Shown here: in pieces, positions 44,236 through 51,867 of the stretch
How positions within the stretch are numbered: the stretch's first letter is position 1
Layout: the number at the start of each line of letters is the position of its first letter
From: Sneathiella sp. P13V-1
GTDB taxonomy: Bacteria; Pseudomonadota; Alphaproteobacteria; Sneathiellales; Sneathiellaceae
Length of the DNA: 64,000 bases
Assembly: GCF_015143595.1 (NCBI RefSeq)
Contig: NZ_WYEU01000005.1
Location: 92,079-156,078 of the forward strand
Reading direction: 5' to 3'
Program-made: the position numbers and the translations under genes
Notes under the pieces: generated by a model
What the model was told of the DNA's origin: nothing
Seen by the model: the letters and a program-made list of their open reading frames with translations, nothing else
The model's database searches: none

Positions 44236-45249
44236 CTAGTAAACCAACTCATCATCACCGCCGCCATCAGCCAGCATAATCTCACCTTTATCCGCGAGAT
44301 CTTTGGCGATGTTCACTATCTCCATTTGGGCTTCATCGACATCTTTCAGTCGGACAGGGCCAAGGGCTTCCATATCTTCGCGGAGGATTTTCGCTGCACG
44401 CTCAGACATGTTGCTGAAGAAAAGATCCCTGACGGCTTCGGAGGCGCCTTTCATGCAAATACCCAAACGGTCCTTATCAACATTGCGCAACAACGTTTGA
44501 ACACCAGCAGGGTCAAGTTTGAGAAGATCTTCAAAGGTGAACATTAGTGCCTTGATCTTCTCAGCGCTGTCCCGGTTTCTTTCTTCAAGGGCCGCGATGA
44601 AGCGCCCTTCAGTATTGCGGTCAAAGTTATTAAAGATCTCAGCCATCATTTCATGGCTGTCACGCTTGTTGGTTTTTGCAAGGTTGCTCATGAACTCGCT
44701 GCGAAGTGTATCCTCGATCTTATCAAGGACTTCCTTCTGCACTGATTCCATTTGCAGCATGCGATTAACAACTTCCAAAGAGAAATCTTCCGGCAAGGTG
44801 CTAAGAACTTTTGCAGCATGGTCTGGGTTGATTTTGCTCATAACCACGGCGACGGTTTGCGGGTATTCGTTTTTCAGATAGTTGGCGAGAACGGCTTCGT
44901 TCACGTTTGCCAGTTTATCCCACATAGTGCGACCAGCGGGACCACGAATTTCCTCCATAATGCCGTCGACTTTATCACTCGGCAGGGCTTTCAAAAGGAG
45001 CCGCTCAGTTGCCTCATATGTCCCGATCAAGTTGCCTGTTGAAGAAATACTGCCCGCAAATTCAACGAACAAAGCTTCCATTACTTCCGAGGATACTGTG
45101 CCAAGGTTAGACATCGCTTGCGAGATATCTCTGATTTCTTCCTCGTCAAGACGGCTCCATAATGGGGCGGAATGTTCTTCCCCCAAGGCCAGCATCATAA
45201 TCGCAGCCTTGTCCGAACCGGAGAGTTGTTTTACGTCTGTAATCGCCAT
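44236..45249 (-). CDS. fliG: Flagellar motor switch protein FliG
   Basis: The 337-residue protein has the three FliG domains: N-terminal ([22 protein letters not shown]), middle ([25 protein letters not shown]) and C-terminal torque domain with charged residues and the motif [17 protein letters not shown]. It interacts with FliF, FliM and MotA. It follows fliF by 15 bases. Confidence 0.95.
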   Translation of the reverse strand: MAITDVKQLSGSDKAAIMMLALGEEHSAPLWSRLDEEEIRDISQAMSNLGTVSSEVMEALFVEFAGSISSTGNLIGTYEATERLLLKALPSDKVDGIMEEIRGPAGRTMWDKLANVNEAVLANYLKNEYPQTVAVVMSKINPDHAAKVLSTLPEDFSLEVVNRMLQMESVQKEVLDKIEDTLRSEFMSNLAKTNKRDSHEMMAEIFNNFDRNTEGRFIAALEERNRDSAEKIKALMFTFEDLLKLDPAGVQTLLRNVDKDRLGICMKGASEAVRDLFFSNMSERAAKILREDMEALGPVRLKDVDEAQMEIVNIAKDLADKGEIMLADGGGDDELVY

Positions 45250-45264
45250 AATCTAATCCGTAAC

Positions 45265-46983
45265 TCAGGCTTCGTGATACAGCCAGTTGCGCAAGATTGC
45301 GACGGCCTCGTCTGGGTGTTTTTCTACAATTTCGCCGACCTTCTTAAGGGCAGATGTCTTAACTTGACCATCGACTTTTGCGATATCAATCATCTCATCC
45401 AATTCGGTAAGAGTTTCTGACTGGATTGGGTTACCTTCACTGTCAACAGGACCGGATATGCCTCCCACTCCTGCGGTCTCCGGCAAGGCTACGGTCCCGT
45501 CTGGGCCGGGAATGCCGCCGGGGATACCCGGTGCGGCGCCAGGAATGGCGAGGGCATTTCCTGCACTATCCGTCGCCAACGCCCGAGTGAGAAGAGGGCG
45601 GACAACCAATAACAGAGCGAGAACTGCCACGACTGCTAGAACGGCCATTTCACCCATACGGAATAAGTCTTGTTTATCCAAGCCCATAAAAATAGTTTCA
45701 TCAACAGCTTCGCCATCTATGTCAACCGGGGCCAGTTCTACAAATGGCATGTTGACGACTTCAACCACATCACCACGCTCCTCATTGAAACCTATTGAAG
45801 ATCTTACAAGGCGGGAGACCTGTTCCAGTTCTTCGTCATTGAGAGGCTGATAGGTTGCATTTCCATCGTTGCCAACTGCGGATTTTCCGTTCACTAGAAC
45901 AGCTACGGTGAGGCGACGAATGTTGCCAACTTCACGAACTTCTGTGGTGACAGTTTTCGAAATCTCATAATTTACAGTCTCTTCGACGCGGTTGGCGTCA
46001 CTCTGGCTGCCATTGCCAGCACCTGCAGCGGCATCGGCTTCAGGAAGATTGTTGGCAACCGTCACCCCTTCGGCCGGAGCGGTTTGGTCACTCGCTGAAG
46101 AAGACTCTTCTATCGTTTGCGTTGAGCGCACAACCTGACCATCCGGATCATAAGTTTCAGACTTAACTGTCTTCTGATCAAAATCCATGAGGGCACTTAC
46201 TTGAACACGGACATTCCCTTTGCCAAGGGAGCGTTCAAGAAGTAGTTCAATTTGTTCGCGCAGTCTGTTTTCGTGGGTGACCCGAAGGAACTCAGTTTGG
46301 CTGCCAAAGCCGCTCCCGGGATTATCTTTGCCATCTCCTCTGGCAAGAAGATTACCTTTGTCGTCAACAATAGAAATTCTGTTTACATCCAGAGTGGGGA
46401 CGGCAGCTGCTACAAGATGTTGGATAGCAGCAATTTGATCTTCGCGAAGGCGACCTTTTAGTTTCACGATGATAGAAGCACTGGCATCTCTTTTTTCCCG
46501 GCTAAACACTTGTCTTTTGGGAAGAACCAGATGAACACGAGCTGAAGCAACATTTCCAATTGCCCGGATCGTTCTGGCAAGTTCGCCTTCCAACGCACGC
46601 ACCAGATTTACGTTTTGGACAAAAGAAGTTGTTCCAAAAGTGTCAGTGTTGTCAAAGATCTCATACCCAACTGAGCCACCGTTCGGCAATCCATCCTGTG
46701 CAACGTCAAGGCGGGCGCGGGCGACTTGGCTTGAAGGAACTTTGATGTTTCGACCATCGGCACTCAACTGATAGGGAATGTTGAGGGCTTCTAGCTTGGA
46801 GACAACGGCGCTGGAATCTTCTGGTTCCAGATTGCCAAATAGAAGTGCGTAATCAGAGTCGCCGATTTTGGTCGCCATAAACATTATGAGGGCAATCAAA
46901 CCGACTGCAACTCCTCCTAATACCGCGACCCTTACAGCACCGAGACTCTGTAATAGTTGACTAAGACCGTTCACTACTGACAC
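45265..46983 (-). CDS. fliF: Flagellar M-ring protein FliF
   Basis: The 572-residue protein builds the MS ring. It has N- and C-terminal membrane helices (residues about 18-40 and 445-470), the periplasmic ring domains with GLPNGGSVGYEIFDNTDTFG and SARVHLVLPKRQVFSREK, and a cytoplasmic tail ending in IVEKHPDEAVAILRNWL that binds FliG. It heads the fliF-G-H-N-motA-flbD-flhA-F-G operon; CtrA and FlbD-like sites lie upstream. Confidence 0.96.
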   Translation of the reverse strand: MSVVNGLSQLLQSLGAVRVAVLGGVAVGLIALIMFMATKIGDSDYALLFGNLEPEDSSAVVSKLEALNIPYQLSADGRNIKVPSSQVARARLDVAQDGLPNGGSVGYEIFDNTDTFGTTSFVQNVNLVRALEGELARTIRAIGNVASARVHLVLPKRQVFSREKRDASASIIVKLKGRLREDQIAAIQHLVAAAVPTLDVNRISIVDDKGNLLARGDGKDNPGSGFGSQTEFLRVTHENRLREQIELLLERSLGKGNVRVQVSALMDFDQKTVKSETYDPDGQVVRSTQTIEESSSASDQTAPAEGVTVANNLPEADAAAGAGNGSQSDANRVEETVNYEISKTVTTEVREVGNIRRLTVAVLVNGKSAVGNDGNATYQPLNDEELEQVSRLVRSSIGFNEERGDVVEVVNMPFVELAPVDIDGEAVDETIFMGLDKQDLFRMGEMAVLAVVAVLALLLVVRPLLTRALATDSAGNALAIPGAAPGIPGGIPGPDGTVALPETAGVGGISGPVDSEGNPIQSETLTELDEMIDIAKVDGQVKTSALKKVGEIVEKHPDEAVAILRNWLYHEA

Positions 46984-47044
46984 CTATAAGCATTTGACGA
47001 GATGGACACACGTCCTCACGCCTACCGAATCTAGATGCAGGATA

Positions 47045-47059
47045 TAAACAGAAAGTTAA
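47045..47059 (-). promoter_or_regulatory. CtrA-box candidate upstream of fliF
   Basis: On the minus strand TTAACTTTCTGTTTA reads TTAA-N7-TTTA, one base off consensus, about 62 bases before the fliF start. In Caulobacter the fliF promoter is CtrA-activated, so the position is as expected. Confidence 0.5.
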
Positions 47060-47064
47060 CAATG

Positions 47065-47098
47065 GGCAATTTTTGCCGGGTTTTGGGAAAATTTTGCC
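47065..47098 (-). promoter_or_regulatory. Two FlbD (ftr)-like sites before fliF
   Basis: GGCAATTTTTGCCG (47065-47078; minus strand CGGCAAAAATTGCC) and a second form, GGAAAATTTTGCC (47086-47098), repeat about 20 bases apart just beside the CtrA box. A related motif lies near the sigma-54 promoters at 51.5-51.8 kb. In Caulobacter, FlbD represses fliF through such a site (ftr4). Confidence 0.5.
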
Positions 47099-47136
47099 TA
47101 TTTAAACAAGTTATTGAATTAGAAGATAAAAATATA

Positions 47137-47169
47137 AAAGCGATTCCGCCATTTTGAGGGAACCGCTTT
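47137..47169 (-). terminator. Intrinsic terminator after sciP
   Basis: Read on the minus strand, AAAGCGGTTCC pairs with GGAATCGCTTT (11 bp, one G-T pair), then runs into TTTATATTTTTATC. It separates sciP from the fliF promoter. Confidence 0.7.
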
Positions 47170-47205
47170 GACATTTACCGAATCAATTTTGCAACAGGCA
47201 AGCTG

Positions 47206-47535
47206 TTAATTGCTCAACTCTGGGGGTGGGGGAGGCCGATATTGTTGCAACCTAGTGGTGCGCAGGCCCGGTAAACCATGTTTTTCGATTGCTTTTTGCC
47301 AGGATAAAAACTCTTCAACTGACAGTTTATAACGGTTGCACGCGTCATCAAGGCTGATCAAGCCGCCCCTTACGGCTGCAACCACTTCCGCTTTGCGCCG
47401 GATAACCCAACGCTTGGTATCTACTGGAGGTAGATCTTCCACGGTCATTGGTTTGCCATCCAGGCCAATAATCTGACTGATTTTATGCTCACTATGAGAC
47501 TGCATTTTGGCGCTACCTTGCTCCAACTTCATCAT
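47206..47535 (-). CDS. sciP: CtrA inhibitory protein SciP (DUF1153)
   Basis: The protein contains the DUF1153 core: IIGLDGKPMTVEDLPPVDTKRWVIRRKAEVV and RGGLISLDDACNRYKLSVEEFLSWQKAIEKHGLPGLRTTRLQQY. In Caulobacter SciP binds DNA and blocks CtrA-driven transcription. The frame gives 109 residues; starting at an internal Met (about 47505) would give 99 and match the family better, with AAGG ahead. It lies between flgE and fliF with its own terminator; other family members are near flagellar genes as well. Confidence 0.92.
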   Translation of the reverse strand: MMKLEQGSAKMQSHSEHKISQIIGLDGKPMTVEDLPPVDTKRWVIRRKAEVVAAVRGGLISLDDACNRYKLSVEEFLSWQKAIEKHGLPGLRTTRLQQYRPPPPPELSN

Positions 47536-47600
47536 TTGCTTGAAGTGGATCGTAGCGACGTGGTTTTAACAAACCGCTAAAGAGATTGGTTAATTTTGTA

Positions 47601-47634
47601 TTTCCTGACCAATGGCAGCCAATTGGCCAGGAAA
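47601..47634 (-). other. Long hairpin after flgE
   Basis: TTTCCTGACCAAT pairs with ATTGGCCAGGAAA (13 bp, one G-T pair on the RNA) with an 8-base loop. No T-run follows, so it may protect the flgE messenger end or slow transcription into sciP. Confidence 0.5.
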
Positions 47635-47659
47635 TTAGGAGTAATATCAAGCGGTTGGT

Positions 47660-48988
47660 TTATCGTTTGATCCGAATGAGTTCTTCCAACATTTCGTCGG
47701 CAGTGGTGATAATCTTACTTGCGGCAGAGTAAGATCGCTGTGTTACGATCATTTTTGTAAACTCATTGGCAATATCAACGGTAGAAGCCTCAGTGGCACC
47801 GGAGACCATACGGCCTGCACCACCAATTGTTGCTTCACGCAATGTAAAAGTTCCTGATTCAGGGCTCTCGTCGTAGGCATTGCCGTCGAGATTGCGCATC
47901 TCATTCGGGTTGGGGAATGTGGCTACCGGAATTTTGTAGATGTACTTTGAAGTACCGTTATCAAATTTCGCAATTACATTACCTTCTTCATCGATAAAGA
48001 CGGAATTGAAGGCACCAAACAGCGCGCCGTTCACATCTGAAGATACGAGCTCACTAGGACCAGCAAAATGTGTAAAGCCATCAGATTGATCGTCAGATCC
48101 AAAATTCAGGGTCAGATTTTGCGGTGTATCAATACCCAGGGCAGCAGCCCAAGGAATTGATATTGTATTGGTCTGGGTTGTGGCACCGGAGGACAGGTCG
48201 ATAGTACCGTCTGTATTGAAGGCGACAACCTCTGTCGACAGGGTGTCTTCATTGCCGTCACCGTCAGTATCGGCTGTAATCTCAAGTGTCCATTCGTTTG
48301 GTGTGACACCTGTGCCTGTCTTCAAGAAGTTGAAAGTAATGGAATGCGCAGCACCCACACTATCATAAACTTGGAAAGAGCGTACAAAGTGCGGTGTGGT
48401 TGCGCCGCTTGTCATATCACCTGCCACATAACCAGCGCCAAAACTTGTTTGGGATTTCGCAAGATTTGCCTTCAGGTCAATAACGGTTGTCGGTTCCGCG
48501 TTACCGGTAAGGCCTGAAATATTGACAGGTTGAAGGGCTGCAAGATCAGACTGGTTTGTTGGAATGGCGCCTGAAGGGTCAATCTCCCAACCCTGCAGAT
48601 AATACCCTTGAGCGTTTCTCAAGCGGCCTTCATCGTCAGGTTCAAAAGTACCCGCGCGGGTGAAAAGGTAATTGCCGCCAGAGGCTGTTGGATCAGGCAG
48701 GGTGTTTACTACAAAGAAACCATTACCAGCGATCGCGATATGCGTATCCTGATTTGATGCAGTGATAAGGCCCTGAGTGTCGACCTGAGCAGTTGGGTGA
48801 ACGATTACACCGCCTGGTGAATAAGTCGTGTCGGTCGCGCTCTCAGTGACCAAAGTGGAAAAAACTGCCCGAGTATCTTTGTAGCCAACGGTGTTGGCGT
48901 TGGAGATGTTGTCGGAAATCATTCCCATGGACATTGATTGAGCGGCCAGTCCGGACACGCCGGAGAACATTGCTGCTGTAAGACTCAT
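47660..48988 (-). CDS. flgE: Flagellar hook protein FlgE
   Basis: The 442-residue hook subunit starts MSLTAAMFSGVSGLAAQSMSMGMISDNISNANTVGYK (axial N-terminal helix) and ends SAASKIITTADEMLEELIRIKR, the two coiled halves shared by axial proteins. The middle holds the D1/D2 beta domains. It is the last of the fliK-flgD-flgE operon on the minus strand, 61 bases after flgD. Confidence 0.95.
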   Translation of the reverse strand: MSLTAAMFSGVSGLAAQSMSMGMISDNISNANTVGYKDTRAVFSTLVTESATDTTYSPGGVIVHPTAQVDTQGLITASNQDTHIAIAGNGFFVVNTLPDPTASGGNYLFTRAGTFEPDDEGRLRNAQGYYLQGWEIDPSGAIPTNQSDLAALQPVNISGLTGNAEPTTVIDLKANLAKSQTSFGAGYVAGDMTSGATTPHFVRSFQVYDSVGAAHSITFNFLKTGTGVTPNEWTLEITADTDGDGNEDTLSTEVVAFNTDGTIDLSSGATTQTNTISIPWAAALGIDTPQNLTLNFGSDDQSDGFTHFAGPSELVSSDVNGALFGAFNSVFIDEEGNVIAKFDNGTSKYIYKIPVATFPNPNEMRNLDGNAYDESPESGTFTLREATIGGAGRMVSGATEASTVDIANEFTKMIVTQRSYSAASKIITTADEMLEELIRIKR

Positions 48989-49049
48989 GATATTACTCCT
49001 TTAATAAATGCCAGACCTTAAAAAGCCCGACAGATTACGGTGCGGCGGA

Positions 49050-49754
49050 TCAGGCCGCGTTGTCTGTAGTGTCACCTACGGCTACGGAGGTGATGTTGTT
49101 TATGCTAATTGGCATGTTGTTGACGAAGAGCATTGGAACGCCACCAATGGTTTCTACGCGCTGGGCTGTCCCTTTGATGTTGAAGCCAACATCAACGGTG
49201 CTACCACCGTCCGTGGTCGCATTAGGGACAAGGAAGTAGAGGCCATCAGGTGCCTGTCCGCCGCCTGTCGAAAGCTGACCGTCCCAGGTAAATGATGTCT
49301 CGCCAGCTGAAACGGTGCCGTCAACAGTGATTGTGTCTACTTTGGCGCCACTCTCATTGTAGATGTCATAGGAAACATTATCGGCAGCAACTGAGAAGTC
49401 CATATTCCAGGTGACTTCGCCATTTTCCATGTTGCCAATGTTGGCATTGGCCTCCACCGTCTTGCCAAGATAGTCAATAAGGATCGTTGCCTGACTATTT
49501 TGTTGATTAATAGATTGCAGGTTTATCAATGCTTCCAGGTTCTCATTAGTTGCAATGGATTGTTCAACCTGGGTGAAGTTTACGAGTTGGTTCGTAAATT
49601 CATTTGAGTCCGTGGGGTTGAGCGGATCCTGATTTTGCAGCTGAGTCGTCAACATCAACAGGAAGTCGTCGAAGTTGTCTGCCAACTTACCTTGGGCATC
49701 TCTGGCATCAGAGGGGCCTTTGTAATATAGGGCATTTGCCTCATCGATATTCAT
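49050..49754 (-). CDS. flgD: Flagellar hook capping protein FlgD
   Basis: The 234-residue protein has the FlgD N-terminal signature DDFLLMLTTQLQNQDPLNPTDSNEFTNQLVNFTQVEQS and a C-terminal Ig/Tudor-like beta domain with FTWDGQLSTGGG. It caps the growing hook. It lies between fliK and flgE, the normal hook-operon order. Confidence 0.95.
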   Translation of the reverse strand: MNIDEANALYYKGPSDARDAQGKLADNFDDFLLMLTTQLQNQDPLNPTDSNEFTNQLVNFTQVEQSIATNENLEALINLQSINQQNSQATILIDYLGKTVEANANIGNMENGEVTWNMDFSVAADNVSYDIYNESGAKVDTITVDGTVSAGETSFTWDGQLSTGGGQAPDGLYFLVPNATTDGGSTVDVGFNIKGTAQRVETIGGVPMLFVNNMPISINNITSVAVGDTTDNAA

Positions 49755-49789
49755 ATCGTTTCCTTTTACCTACAACTTGGTAGTTGCCG

Positions 49790-51412
49790 TCAAACTTGAA
49801 TGTTTAACCCGCCTGAAGTCGCATTTTGCGCACTTAAGGCTGCTAGTTGCGTTTCCAGTGAGATTTCTTCTTCAGGTTCGGAGTTCGCTGTTTCAACTTG
49901 TTCGCCGGTTGGCATTTCTTCGCCATCGGTTCCCTGTTGAAGGCTAAAGCTCAGACTATCTCCATCAGCGTCGAAGCCAGCGTCCTTGAGTGCTTGTTCC
50001 AAGAGTTTTGAATCTTGTTGTAGAAGATCTAAGCTATCCTGATTTTCTGCAGAAATAGCAGCCAGGATTCGCCCGTCTTGGGCAATTTCCAGTTTAATAT
50101 CCACGCGGCCAAGTTCTGCCGGGTGAAGTTGAACCTTGATTTTGTCAGCTCCGTCTTTTGATGCAGAAATCAATTGGCTGGAAACTTGTTCTGCTGGACT
50201 ACCTGCCTGCGAAGTTGCCCGATTTGCCAGACTGGACTGACTTGCGGAACTTGCGGAAGTGCTGTCCACACCTGTTACAGCGCCGCCTGTAGAGGCAAGA
50301 GTGCCGCTTGTAGACAGATCAGATGTGGCAGGTGTAATCAGCGTTGTGCCAAATTCTCCGTTTGGAATGACAATTGGCATCTCTGCCTGCATCACATTTT
50401 GGGTGACCGTACCAACCGCGGTTGCTGTTTGCGGTGTGGTTAAGGTGCTATTGTTTTGCAATAGGGTTGCCTGGGTGGCTGTTTCACCTGAGATTACAGA
50501 ATTTTGGACAGAGGCCACGCTAGTGGCTTTCCCGTTTGAGGCAAGAGAGACTTTGCCCTTAGCGGCGCCTAGCAATTCAGAAATCTTGTTGGACAGTGTT
50601 TCTTTGTCTGTCAAGTGAGCCATTTCATCTTGCCGCATTTGCTGCATGGCAGTTGGTTTGGCGGTTTGCTGGGCGACAACTGTTGGGGCTTCATCAGATC
50701 CAAGTACTTGTTTCGCTCCTGAATTACTCACAGTTTTTTGCTGTGGGTTGGCGGCAACAGCTTGCTGTGATGCGGCGCTGGTTACGACACTTTTACCCTC
50801 CGAGCTACCGGTTGAGGCAACTGTTTGAGTGACTTCAGTGTTTTTACCTACCATACTTTTTGCGGTTTCACTGGCGGGAGTATTGGCGATAACCTGTTGT
50901 GCTTTCTCCGTAGGGGAGGCAGCCTTAGCATTTACAGGCAGTGTTTCATTGATCGCCGTTTCAACATTCCCTTTTGACAATGTCTCTACAGGTTTAGCCT
51001 CTCCGCCATTAAGATTCTGCGTGATCGCCATTGGCTGAACTGACTCAGAACCTTCCATAGGAACTTTAGAGGTGGTTATCGAAGTCACTTCTGTCGTGCC
51101 TGTCAGCTGTGTGGTAGTGGTTTCCACAGCAGCAGGTAGAGCTTCTTCGGTTAACTGTATGTTAGGTGTTTCGTTGTTCGCGTCTTCGTCAGCTTTTGCT
51201 TCTGAGTGTTCTGTCTCAGAAGAGGCATCGACCTGATCATCTGAACGATCATTTTCAGGGCGAGCCTCCCGACTATCGCTTACTTCATAATCAGAAGTTT
51301 CAGCGGCAGCCGTGTCGATATATTTTGCGAAATCTTCTTCGTGGGCACTCCCAACTTGGGGCCCCCAGTTAAAAGAAGCGTCTTTCGCTTTTGCAATTTG
51401 CGTAATATCCAT
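49790..51412 (-). CDS. fliK: Flagellar hook-length control protein FliK
   Basis: The 540-residue protein is a long Ser/Thr/Gln/Ala-rich, disordered ruler followed by the C-terminal Flg_hook domain (about residues 415-490): KVQLHPAELGRVDIKLEI and ISAENQDSLDLLQQDSKLLEQALKDAGF. It switches export from hook to filament proteins. It starts the fliK-flgD-flgE operon after a sigma-54 promoter. The tail of acidic residues is typical. Confidence 0.93.
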   Translation of the reverse strand: MDITQIAKAKDASFNWGPQVGSAHEEDFAKYIDTAAAETSDYEVSDSREARPENDRSDDQVDASSETEHSEAKADEDANNETPNIQLTEEALPAAVETTTTQLTGTTEVTSITTSKVPMEGSESVQPMAITQNLNGGEAKPVETLSKGNVETAINETLPVNAKAASPTEKAQQVIANTPASETAKSMVGKNTEVTQTVASTGSSEGKSVVTSAASQQAVAANPQQKTVSNSGAKQVLGSDEAPTVVAQQTAKPTAMQQMRQDEMAHLTDKETLSNKISELLGAAKGKVSLASNGKATSVASVQNSVISGETATQATLLQNNSTLTTPQTATAVGTVTQNVMQAEMPIVIPNGEFGTTLITPATSDLSTSGTLASTGGAVTGVDSTSASSASQSSLANRATSQAGSPAEQVSSQLISASKDGADKIKVQLHPAELGRVDIKLEIAQDGRILAAISAENQDSLDLLQQDSKLLEQALKDAGFDADGDSLSFSLQQGTDGEEMPTGEQVETANSEPEEEISLETQLAALSAQNATSGGLNIQV

Positions 51413-51463
51413 CGACTTAAACTCACTTTATTTGCGCTATATATTTTGCGTCGCTAGGTATTA

Positions 51464-51480
51464 AGCAAAACCCGGGCCAG
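51464..51480 (-). promoter_or_regulatory. Sigma-54 promoter of fliK-flgD-flgE
   Basis: On the minus strand TGGCCCGGGTTTTGCT carries GG-N10-GC with -24 TGG and -12 TTGCT, 52 bases before the fliK ATG. This is the only strong promoter pattern in the fliK-flgK spacer (51413-51867) on that strand. FlbD is the expected activator. Confidence 0.7.
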
Positions 51481-51640
51481 TTTTTGAAGAGCCGATATTT
51501 TCTTTTGTTTTTATGGTGTTGTTGCGAAGTGAAAGCTGAATTTCGCTGAGACAAAATTACCTGTTCCGGAAAAAAATGACCCCCATGTGGTCTTTTATTC
51601 CTCCCTGCATTTACCCTTTGAATTCAGTGATATTACAAAT

Positions 51641-51657
51641 TGGCATTGCACTTGCAT
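51641..51657 (+). promoter_or_regulatory. Sigma-54 promoter of flgK-flgL
   Basis: TGGCATTGCACTTGCAT matches the sigma-54 consensus (TGGCA-Y-N5-TTGCW; GG-N10-GC) almost perfectly. The flgK ATG is 211 bases downstream, leaving a leader of about 200 bases that contains the FlbD-like sites. The 455-base spacer otherwise is A/T-rich and without open frames. Confidence 0.8.
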
Positions 51658-51755
51658 ATTAATGGGGGAATTAAAAATGCAACAATTGAAATGATGATCG
51701 GTGATTGTGATTATGTGTTTGAAAAATATACATAAAAATAATTCTCAAAAGACAG

Positions 51756-51830
51756 GTCAAATTGCGAGACTGACTGGCATCTTTTGCCGATTTGATCAAT
51801 TGGGAATGAAAGGCGCGGTCAAAATTGCCG
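51756..51830. promoter_or_regulatory. Cluster of FlbD (ftr)-like sites
   Basis: GGCATCTTTTGCCG (51776-51789) matches the fliF site (GGCAATTTTTGCCG) at 12 of 14 bases. Two related GGTCAAAATTGCCG / GGTCAAATTGCG motifs flank it (51817-51830 and 51755-51766). They lie downstream of the flgK start and upstream of the fliK promoter, so one enhancer could serve both. In Caulobacter, FlbD often acts from sites downstream of promoters. Confidence 0.5.
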
Positions 51831-51867
51831 CTTTCAATACCCCTGAAACTCAGTGGGGAGATTTAAA

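Noticed and set aside
51803..51816. Second sigma-54-like GG-N10-GC pattern before flgK
   Set aside because: The flanking bases do not match TGGCA or TTGCW, unlike the site at 51641.
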